Part shown: one piece after another, positions 23,532-30,236 of the stretch
Numbering within the stretch: the stretch's first letter is position 1
Layout: each line of letters opens with the position of its first letter
Source of the DNA: a virus
Reading direction: 5' to 3' (one strand)
IMG/VR virus record: IMGVR_UViG_3300033144_001435
Coordinates: 1-30,236 of that record
DNA: 30,236 nucleotides
Program-made: the position numbers and the translations under genes
Notes under the pieces: model-generated
Told to the model about the DNA's origin: nothing
Databases searched by the model: none
What the model saw: the letters and a program-made list of their open reading frames with translations, nothing else

Positions 23532-23543
23532 ATTATGAAAATA

Positions 23544-25052
23544 TTAAGCTCCTTTAAACAATACAAAATTGTTTGCAGCTTGAGTTACTAGACATCTTTC
23601 AGATAAGAAACTTACAGTCATCGCATCTAAAGTGTCAGTGTAAGCACCACCTACAGAACCAGTGATCCAAGACTTCATTCTTCTATCTTCAGTTTCAGAA
23701 GCTCTATATCTTACATGTAAGAAAGGTCTTCTGATGTTAGATCCCAGAATTTGGTCATAAACCGTAGTTGTACCTGCCGGTATCATTACTCCATCAATTT
23801 CTTCTGATAAACCACGAAGAGAAGCATCGTTTAGATATTTCCAATCAGTTTTGTAGAAGTCATAAGAACCTCTTCTAAACCCATTGAATCCAAAGTTTAA
23901 TGCCATTTCACCGTCATTTTCAAAAAGACCATAAGAAGCAGCTTGAGTAGACGCATAAGATCCATTCATTGCAGCAACCATGTCGTCAAAATCAAGAGCA
24001 GTAGATCTTGATAAGAATAACATGTTTTCTTCAATAGCACCTTGCTTATCTAGGTTTTTAAGGATTTCATCGAAATCAGCTAAAGCACCTGAACCAGGAG
24101 CAGCAGCACCAGCAAAACCAGAATAAACATTACCTCTATTTTCAATAGCAGCAAATAATCCTTCTGATCCTTCAATATCGGTTCCAGTACCAGCACCAGG
24201 AGCAGCACCAGGAGCACCAAATTGATATTCTGGTAAAGCACCAGGAGCATAAGAAGCGTTAGTCATTGGCAATGCTTCAACCATAACCATTTCTAGGTAA
24301 TCTTCAAATCTTAATCTTGTTTCAGATTCAGATTTTAAATACCACAAATAACCTGATTGACCATCTTCCGTAGAAACTTCAACCCAACCAATTTGAGCAG
24401 CATCAGAACCATTGATTCTAAAGTTGTCTTTAATGATAATAGGATTGTTAGAATACTGCGTGAATTGAGGTTCAATTGAACCGTCCATTCCTTGTGATCC
24501 TTTTCCAAAATCAGCACCATAAACATATAGATTAATAGCATCAGCACCTGTAGGTAAAGCGTTAGTAGCAGTACCATAAAACTTAACTGTTAAGGTATCG
24601 TCAGCTAATACTGTAGTAGTTACAGCTTGAACTAAACCTTTTTGAACAATAAGTCCAGTAGCGTTATCAGCCATCAAAATAGTTTGTCCAACTCTAACAG
24701 CACCGCTTGTTGACTGCGCCACTGCAAGGTTTAAAACTACTGTAATATCTGAATTTGGAGTTGGAGCAGCTGTTACTGTTGCAGCTCTATATGCAATATG
24801 CAATCTGTTTTGTTCTGACCAAACAACTTGATCAGATGTCATTGGCATTTCAGCGCCAACCATTCTTAAGAAACCACCAATAGTACGATTTCCATATCTT
24901 TCTACCTCAGCTTCATAAAGTTCAGGTAAATACTGCTGAGCAAAGTTTCCGCCAGTTGCACCAGTAAAATCGATGTAATTAGTGCTTAAGGCCATTCTTT
25001 GTTGAGCAGGGACTAGGGATGCGGGAAAACTCCCGCCAGTTACAAAACTCAT
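23544..25052 (-). CDS. Major capsid protein
   Basis: A 502-residue protein that would form the head shell. Evidence is position (portal, scaffold-like gene, this gene, then small head genes), length typical of HK97-fold capsid proteins, and mixed alpha/beta Ala/Gly-rich composition. The N-terminal arm (MSFVTGGSFPASLVPAQQR) leads to a spine-like helix, QQYLPELYEAEVERYGNRTI, then FLRMVGAEMPMTSDQVVWSE. Residues 268-290 hold an Ala-Pro-Gly-rich stretch with repeated APGA, probably a loop. The C-terminal part (RRPFLHVRYRASETEDRRMK) would sit in the axial domain. The end has no obvious maturation-cleavage signal. The gene lies 5 bases after the scaffold-like gene and is followed by a hairpin, which suits high separate output. 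The leader is AAAAATAAAAATT before ATG, with no Shine-Dalgarno site. Confidence 0.88.
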   Translation of the reverse strand: MSFVTGGSFPASLVPAQQRMALSTNYIDFTGATGGNFAQQYLPELYEAEVERYGNRTIGGFLRMVGAEMPMTSDQVVWSEQNRLHIAYRAATVTAAPTPNSDITVVLNLAVAQSTSGAVRVGQTILMADNATGLIVQKGLVQAVTTTVLADDTLTVKFYGTATNALPTGADAINLYVYGADFGKGSQGMDGSIEPQFTQYSNNPIIIKDNFRINGSDAAQIGWVEVSTEDGQSGYLWYLKSESETRLRFEDYLEMVMVEALPMTNASYAPGALPEYQFGAPGAAPGAGTGTDIEGSEGLFAAIENRGNVYSGFAGAAAPGSGALADFDEILKNLDKQGAIEENMLFLSRSTALDFDDMVAAMNGSYASTQAASYGLFENDGEMALNFGFNGFRRGSYDFYKTDWKYLNDASLRGLSEEIDGVMIPAGTTTVYDQILGSNIRRPFLHVRYRASETEDRRMKSWITGSVGGAYTDTLDAMTVSFLSERCLVTQAANNFVLFKGA

Positions 25053-25057
25053 AATTT

Positions 25058-26197
25058 TTATTTTTTGTTTTTGTTTTTATATTTTACTTTCAATCGAGAA
25101 CTATCAACTCCGTTAACTGCTTTAACTTTTAATCCTCCAATAAAAATCTCCCCCGTCTCTTGCGGTCTAGGATCTTGATTTATATTTTTAGATTTACTAA
25201 TTATATTTTTAGTAGCATCGGCTTTACCTTGCTCATAAAAATGTTCAGCAATAGAATCAATATTATTAGCTGCATACATAGCTTTGTGATAACTTTGATA
25301 ATCTTCAACGGCACCATCTTTATTTAAGAACTTCTTTAAAAAAGTACCCATGTTAGATTGTTGTTCAGCTATCGAATTTGGATTAGAAACATTATAACTA
25401 AAATTCTTATCTCCGATATTAAATTTGAAACCTTCAAATTTGTCGTTAAAATAATTATTAGTGTTATTTTTAAACGTTTCATGATGCTTTTCAGCAGCTT
25501 GTTTTTCTTGATTGTATTTATTGTAAAAATCTAAAGCCTTTTGTTGCTCTTGAGTAGTGCCGGGCCTCAACTTGATTTCGGCATAATATTTACTCTTTGT
25601 TTCCTCTAAAAAGGTTTTAGCTTTTGCAATTTCTTCTTTAATAGCAAGTTGTTTTCTTTTAACATCTCGCTCTTCGTCCACATCTTCATCATAAGAAAAT
25701 CTATCTTGCATATGAAAATCAATTTCGTCATGAGACAAATGTGGTTTAGTTTTTTTGTAATATTCTCTTAGTAAAGCATCAGGATCTACTTGACTGTAAT
25801 CAGCGTTCAATCGAACATAATCTTCTAATGTTCCGCCTGTGTCTTTCATAAAACCTATTACTTTTTCAATATTTTCAGGAATTTCTATAGTGGGTTTAGT
25901 ATTAGTAACTACCTTCGGAGGAGTATCTTTTTTAACTTCTTCAGTTATTGTTACTTCCTCTTTTTTAATCTCCTTACTTTCCTCTGTATTGGAGTCGACC
26001 CGTAATCCTCCGTCCACTTTCGTGCTATCTCCGGATGATTCGCCCATAGATATCTCCTCTGTTTTTCGCTCTGGAATGGCATCTGTCTTTGGTTTACTTA
26101 AATCTACTTTAAATATCGCATCATCTTCTCTTTTTTCTTTAAATGATGGTTTTTTTACTTTTAACGGTTGTGCTTCTTTTTCTTGTTCTGTTGACAT
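25058..26197 (-). CDS. Scaffold-like protein between portal and capsid genes
   Basis: A 379-residue, highly charged, low-complexity protein. Residues 1-120 are Lys/Glu-rich and disordered-looking (LKVKKPSFKEKRED, FKVDLSKPKTD). Residues about 170-260 form a long charged helix or coiled coil (KRKQLAIKEEIAKAKTFLEE, FYNKYNQEKQAAEKHHE). The C-terminus is basic (VKYKNKNKK). The composition and place between portal and major capsid genes match phage scaffolding proteins, which guide head assembly through a basic C-terminus and are then lost. There is no serine protease motif that would make it a prohead protease. The gap after the portal gene is 27 bases of almost pure A/T. Confidence 0.7.
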   Translation of the reverse strand: MSTEQEKEAQPLKVKKPSFKEKREDDAIFKVDLSKPKTDAIPERKTEEISMGESSGDSTKVDGGLRVDSNTEESKEIKKEEVTITEEVKKDTPPKVVTNTKPTIEIPENIEKVIGFMKDTGGTLEDYVRLNADYSQVDPDALLREYYKKTKPHLSHDEIDFHMQDRFSYDEDVDEERDVKRKQLAIKEEIAKAKTFLEETKSKYYAEIKLRPGTTQEQQKALDFYNKYNQEKQAAEKHHETFKNNTNNYFNDKFEGFKFNIGDKNFSYNVSNPNSIAEQQSNMGTFLKKFLNKDGAVEDYQSYHKAMYAANNIDSIAEHFYEQGKADATKNIISKSKNINQDPRPQETGEIFIGGLKVKAVNGVDSSRLKVKYKNKNKK

Positions 26198-26224
26198 AAT
26201 ATAATATAATAAAAAAAATTAATG

Positions 26225-28651
26225 TTACTCTAGGCCAGTAGGAATACTAGGTGGTCCTGATACTCCTTCTGATCCATCTTCAAAATCAATAGGCGGTGTC
26301 TTCAACATTTGTTGATTCATCATTTGACTTTGTTGAGTTGCTTCTAGTTTTGCTCTTTTATCTTTTCTATCTTCAATAAACCTTTCTTTTTCTTCTACTT
26401 GGCTTATATCCATAGATTTTAATTGTCTGTCATATTCAAACTGTGCTCCCATAAGCTGCTTATCTATTTCACCTTTAGTTTGCATTTCTTGAATACGTAA
26501 TTGAGATTTTCCTTGTTCTATCTGTAAAGTACTTTGTGCAAGAGCTTGATTCTTTTGTACTTCAGCCATAGCTGCTTTTTCAGCAGTTTCAGCATTAGCT
26601 TGTGCTTGTGCTTGAATATTTTGTTGAGCTATTTGTTGATCTCTTTCTTGCTTCTTTAACCTACGTTGTTTCAACATTTGATTAGCTAACTTGATATTAT
26701 TTATTTCTCTTAAATCTATAGCGTCTTCTAAATCTATTTGTTGTTGTTGTAGCGCAATTTGAATGTTTTGTTCTAGATTAGCTTTTTCTTCTTCATCTGG
26801 TTCAAGTTGTAAGTAAATGCCAAAGTCATGGATATTAACCTTTTTTAACTCTTCTAAAGTAGCTGTATTATATCTATTTAAACTATCTTCTAAAGCTTCT
26901 TTGGTTAAGGGAAAGTTTAAAGAATCTGCAGCTCTTAAAGTAACATTTTCACATATTCGTGAAGTTAAATAAAGCATTGCTTGTACCAAATGTCTTGTTG
27001 CTGTGTTTGAATTAGCAGCAGCTAATTTTTGTAAACCTACTAACGCATTTTTATCTGGCGTACTACCATCTCTAGCTTCATTTAAACCGGTAACATCTCT
27101 TATCATTTGCAAGTAATATTGATAAGTTGATATTAAAGCTTGAATTTTAGCCATTCCATTAGAACTAGCTAATTCCTGTATAGGAATTTTACCATGATTA
27201 TATTCCCCATCTTGGGTCATAGATCTACCAACTACACTACCAGTTTGGAAATACATATTTAAAGCCTCAGCAGGATTGTAATTAGTTCCATTTCCTAAAT
27301 CTACTTCTGCTAAACCATCCATATCTAAATATACTCCATCAGGTACCATTCTGGATAGTACTTGTTGCAATTTTAGATGCGTTAGTTGAATCATATCAGC
27401 AAATCCAGTTATTCTATTAACTAACGAATTTATTCTTCCCTTATACATCCTAGGAGCACAAATAACATAATTCATTCTTACTATAGTGTTATCAGAAACA
27501 GGACGTGTCATGTTTTCAGCCATTTTCCATTCTAACATTAAAGGATGTCCTAGTATTTTAGCACCACTATATAATACTTCTATTGATCTACTTACTCTTT
27601 CAAAATTATCATTTTCAGGTGGATTAAAAGTATCAGGTTTTTCTAAAGCTTTTTTTAGACCAGTGTTAGTTTCTTTTATTTTAAACACTTGATCAACATA
27701 AGTTTTGTATTCGAAGTACAATACTTGAACAGTTTGTCCATCGTAAAACCCATTCCAATTCCTTAAGTATTCGGTGTTACCTCTATACTTTTGGATTGTT
27801 TCCATTTCATCGTCCGTTAGGTATGGAAACTGCATTTTTAAATCTTGTAAAGAAACATTTTTAACTTCTCCAACGTAATATATATCTTCAAAATTAGGAT
27901 CTTCTGTGTAAGAATAAACCATATTAGCTGGATCTACATAATCTACAACTATCCCTTCTGATTTATTCCAAGTGGTTTTTACAGCTCCAATACCACATGT
28001 AACAAGATCTTGGCAAAACCTTCTTCTAGTTAATTCAAATTTATTTTTCTCTAGTACGTTACTTATTAGTTCTTCTTCCGCTATTTCAATAGATTGTTTA
28101 TAGTCTAATTGTAAGTGTAACGCTAGTTCTTCTTCACTTTCTAAACCTAGCGACTTTTGAGGATTTGATCTAATATCTATTCCAATAGCTTCATTAACTT
28201 GCTGTGTTAATTCTCTTTCTCTAACATCTGTTAAAAGCTTTTTTGCGTACTCAGTTCTTTTTTCTGTTGACTCTGGATCACAAGCGAAAGCTCTAATATC
28301 ATAAACTCGTTGGGACATACCGTTTACAACTATATCTACAAATTTAGATATTACTGGTACAGGTTTCCAATCTAAGTTTAAATAAGATAAATCTCCATTT
28401 ATAGATAATTCATCTTTATATTTTTGTATAGGTTGTTCTCCTCTAGCGTATAATCTTAATGTATGATAAGTGTTAAAGTTTACAGCATAACCACCATTTG
28501 CATATGCAGCACCCATACCTCCTCGATAATTTCTGAACCATTGACCTTCAATAGCTCGCGCAACTTGTAATCCATATTCTAAAGAGTTTTTCTCAGCTAC
28601 AGGTACCACCTGGCTAGGGAAAGAACTATAATCCGTTGTATCAATCTGCAT
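26225..28651 (-). CDS. Portal protein
   Basis: An 808-residue portal, the dodecameric ring through which DNA enters and leaves the head. The N-terminal half has portal-style blocks: YHTLRLYARGEQPIQKYKD (about 60-78), YLNLDWKPVPVISKFVDIVV and NGMSQRVYDIRAFACDP (89-126). Near 525-570 there is NEARDGSTPDKNALVGLQK and LAAANSNTATRHLVQAML, the central helical region. The last 170 residues are an Ala/Gln-rich charged coiled coil (QERDQQIAQQNIQAQAQANA), which would form the barrel projecting into the head, and end in a Pro-rich tail (GVSGPPSIPTGLE). Length is toward the long end for portals but normal for podoviral and crAss-like ones. It follows the terminase with zero bases between the TAA stop and the ATG. 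Confidence 0.85.
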   Translation of the reverse strand: MQIDTTDYSSFPSQVVPVAEKNSLEYGLQVARAIEGQWFRNYRGGMGAAYANGGYAVNFNTYHTLRLYARGEQPIQKYKDELSINGDLSYLNLDWKPVPVISKFVDIVVNGMSQRVYDIRAFACDPESTEKRTEYAKKLLTDVRERELTQQVNEAIGIDIRSNPQKSLGLESEEELALHLQLDYKQSIEIAEEELISNVLEKNKFELTRRRFCQDLVTCGIGAVKTTWNKSEGIVVDYVDPANMVYSYTEDPNFEDIYYVGEVKNVSLQDLKMQFPYLTDDEMETIQKYRGNTEYLRNWNGFYDGQTVQVLYFEYKTYVDQVFKIKETNTGLKKALEKPDTFNPPENDNFERVSRSIEVLYSGAKILGHPLMLEWKMAENMTRPVSDNTIVRMNYVICAPRMYKGRINSLVNRITGFADMIQLTHLKLQQVLSRMVPDGVYLDMDGLAEVDLGNGTNYNPAEALNMYFQTGSVVGRSMTQDGEYNHGKIPIQELASSNGMAKIQALISTYQYYLQMIRDVTGLNEARDGSTPDKNALVGLQKLAAANSNTATRHLVQAMLYLTSRICENVTLRAADSLNFPLTKEALEDSLNRYNTATLEELKKVNIHDFGIYLQLEPDEEEKANLEQNIQIALQQQQIDLEDAIDLREINNIKLANQMLKQRRLKKQERDQQIAQQNIQAQAQANAETAEKAAMAEVQKNQALAQSTLQIEQGKSQLRIQEMQTKGEIDKQLMGAQFEYDRQLKSMDISQVEEKERFIEDRKDKRAKLEATQQSQMMNQQMLKTPPIDFEDGSEGVSGPPSIPTGLE

Positions 28652-30236
28652 TTATTGTATTATTTTTGATGTTAATCCTTTATTATCATATCTTTTAATT
28701 CCTATATTCACAGGAGCATTAACTCTCAATGCTACAGGTCTATATTTAAGTTTGTTACAAGCCATGATAGCTAAACCTGAACTAATTGAAGCATCAAATT
28801 TAGTTCTATTGTTTATATCAAATTTAGCCCAATCTTCTAAAGTTCTTTGAAAATACATATTTCCATAACTACCGTCAGAGTTTTGACCAACTTCGTCATT
28901 AATGTATGTTTCTATAGCAGCAGCATGAGCTTGTTTAATATCTTCACTAGAGTTAGGTATACCACCTATTTCTTTTTCTGTTAAAGATAACTTATTCCAC
29001 ACTTTATCAGGTCTATTCATACTAAACCCTCTATACCCTCTTCTTTTTAAATAATATAATAATCTAGGTTTGTTGTTTTCTGCAAGCAATGGCATTCCAT
29101 AAAATACTAAAGCCATTAACACATCTTCAAAAAATATTTCTGCCGTAGGCGGTCTTTCTATATATTCTAAAAAAAAGTGATTAGGAGGAACATCCTCCAT
29201 ACTAAATTTACTTAAACCAGATAAAGATCCTTTCGAACCTTTACCATCTACAGTTCCACTAATGTCATAACTGTCACAACCAAAAGCTCCTATGTGCTCG
29301 TTTCCTGGATATTTTCTACCGTTTTTTAAAATTACATTATTCTGAATACCTCTATTAGGAACCCAAGTGATATAAAATCTTCCATTTGAGCTTGGATAAA
29401 AACTTACACTAGTATCTTTTATTCCACCAGCCCATTGAAAATTTCCTCTAGTTACGGAAGATACATTGTGTATTTCTTCATTGTAATCGATTTGTTCATA
29501 AATCTTTACTAAGTTAAAAAGAGACTGCTGTGTTTCATCTCTAAAAGCATGTTTTTCCGTACGAGGAAACTGCCGGTAATATTCATTTAAACCATCTTGA
29601 TCATTCTTTAATCCTTCAACTTCATTTTCCCAATGCTCGATTACACCTATATCAATATAATTTCCATCTATTCCTAATACTGGTTCATCTGGAGTATCAA
29701 ATACTGGATATCCATATCTATCAATAAACCCTTCAAAATTCCACTCCATAGGTATAAATAAAGAATATAAACCTTCTTTAGTCTGACCGTTTCTATTACG
29801 TTCTAAACAATTAGATCCATAATAAATATCTTTAAAATTCTGACCTCCTTTATCCAAAGCATTAGAAGTAGAACCCATCATACATTTACCAATAATTCTA
29901 CTACCTAATCTCAAACAAGTTTTTGTTACCTTCCAATTGTTTTTAATGTTATCAGGTCTTTCCCACTTGCCGCTTTCATCGTGTCCTAATATTTTTAATT
30001 TTTCACCATCATAGCTGTTATCTCCTGTATTTTTCCAATCTATAGTAGTATCTAGTCCTTCTAATTCTCTAAGATCTTCATTGATCTCCAATTTTCTACG
30101 TGTAAGTTTAGATGCCGGAACTCTATATGCCAATTCGGTTTTAGGGCGATCCATACCATCTTGGATTGGTTTGAAGAAAAACGGATAGTTAACCGAGATT
30201 GGTACAACTTTATCTGTGAACATTTTTTTAGCATCT
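28652..30236 (-). CDS. terL: Large terminase subunit, 5' end cut by the window edge
   Basis: The DNA-packaging motor: an N-terminal ATPase and a C-terminal RNase H-like nuclease. The frame stays open from the first ATG (30223) to the edge (Asp-Ala-Lys-Lys), so the true start and Walker A lie outside. Counting from that internal Met, Walker B is LKILGHDES (D82, E83). CMMGSTSN with GGQNF at 114-130 fits the ATP-coupling motif. Nuclease acids are seen at HIGAFGCDSYD (D317), LLAENNKP (E382) and TKFDASISSGLAIMA (D477), the usual D/E/D triad order. About 527 residues are visible; complete terminases are usually longer by the missing Walker A part. Blocks such as RQFPRTEKHAFRD recall crAss-like and related phage terminases (remembered, unsearched). 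The TAA stop abuts the portal ATG. Confidence 0.88.
   Translation of the reverse strand, partial: DAKKMFTDKVVPISVNYPFFFKPIQDGMDRPKTELAYRVPASKLTRRKLEINEDLRELEGLDTTIDWKNTGDNSYDGEKLKILGHDESGKWERPDNIKNNWKVTKTCLRLGSRIIGKCMMGSTSNALDKGGQNFKDIYYGSNCLERNRNGQTKEGLYSLFIPMEWNFEGFIDRYGYPVFDTPDEPVLGIDGNYIDIGVIEHWENEVEGLKNDQDGLNEYYRQFPRTEKHAFRDETQQSLFNLVKIYEQIDYNEEIHNVSSVTRGNFQWAGGIKDTSVSFYPSSNGRFYITWVPNRGIQNNVILKNGRKYPGNEHIGAFGCDSYDISGTVDGKGSKGSLSGLSKFSMEDVPPNHFFLEYIERPPTAEIFFEDVLMALVFYGMPLLAENNKPRLLYYLKRRGYRGFSMNRPDKVWNKLSLTEKEIGGIPNSSEDIKQAHAAAIETYINDEVGQNSDGSYGNMYFQRTLEDWAKFDINNRTKFDASISSGLAIMACNKLKYRPVALRVNAPVNIGIKRYDNKGLTSKIIQ

Noticed and set aside
24335-24577. 80-residue minus-strand open frame in a second frame inside the capsid gene
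   Set aside because: Its Leu/Met-rich translation has no motif, and it overlaps the strongly supported capsid frame completely.
25839-26204. 121-residue plus-strand open frame with a hydrophobic N-terminus
   Set aside because: The apparent membrane-like Ile/Ser/Phe run is the reverse of the Lys/Glu-rich scaffold-like N-terminus. All neighbours are on the minus strand.
1-30236. tRNA genes, CRISPR arrays, insertion sequences or attachment sites
   Set aside because: Gaps are too short for tRNAs or arrays. No transposase motifs, direct-repeat series or terminal repeats shared by the two window ends were seen.

Overview
The window is a solid block of phage structural (late) genes. Fifteen protein genes are all on the minus strand, so the biological order runs from high to low coordinates: large terminase, portal, scaffold-like protein, major capsid protein, two small related head proteins, two conserved unknowns, a head-tail connector, two large tail nozzle-type proteins, two virion-interior candidates, a 3186-residue giant protein and a small basic protein. 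Gaps are 0-62 bases, there are no overlaps, and no stretch over 75 bases lacks a gene. No tRNA, integrase, replication, lysis or CRISPR feature was seen, and there is no sign of host chromosome.

The organism is most likely a tailed phage with a short-tail (podovirus-like) plan. There is a T7/P22-style connector and nozzle set, and no tape-measure, sheath or tail-tube genes. DNA is strongly AT-rich. Start codons have A/T-rich leaders with no GGAGG-type ribosome site, which fits a Bacteroidota (for example marine flavobacterial) host. The terminase, portal, capsid and nozzle sequences recall crAss-like and related Bacteroidota phages. That host and relationship are inferences from sequence style and remembered family resemblance, not from a search.

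Layout. 30236-28652: terminase, missing its N-terminus at the window edge. 28651-23544: portal, scaffold-like protein, capsid. 23481-20791: four small head or neck genes. The only three gaps longer than 32 bases lie here and just after the capsid gene, and each holds a terminator-like hairpin 23-28 bases before the next start codon. 20784-12789: connector, 1638-residue nozzle-type protein and 625-residue tail protein. 12777-76: two virion-interior candidates, the giant protein and a small basic protein.

The most interesting object is the giant protein. It fills about a third of the window and carries an HEXXH zincin-type motif, a stretch like sigma-70 region 2, a complete HAD phosphatase motif set, Gly-rich hydrophobic segments, an acidic N-terminus and a poly-lysine C-terminus. 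By position and composition it is probably packaged in the virion and perhaps delivered with the DNA as a multi-enzyme polyvalent protein. That role is inferred.
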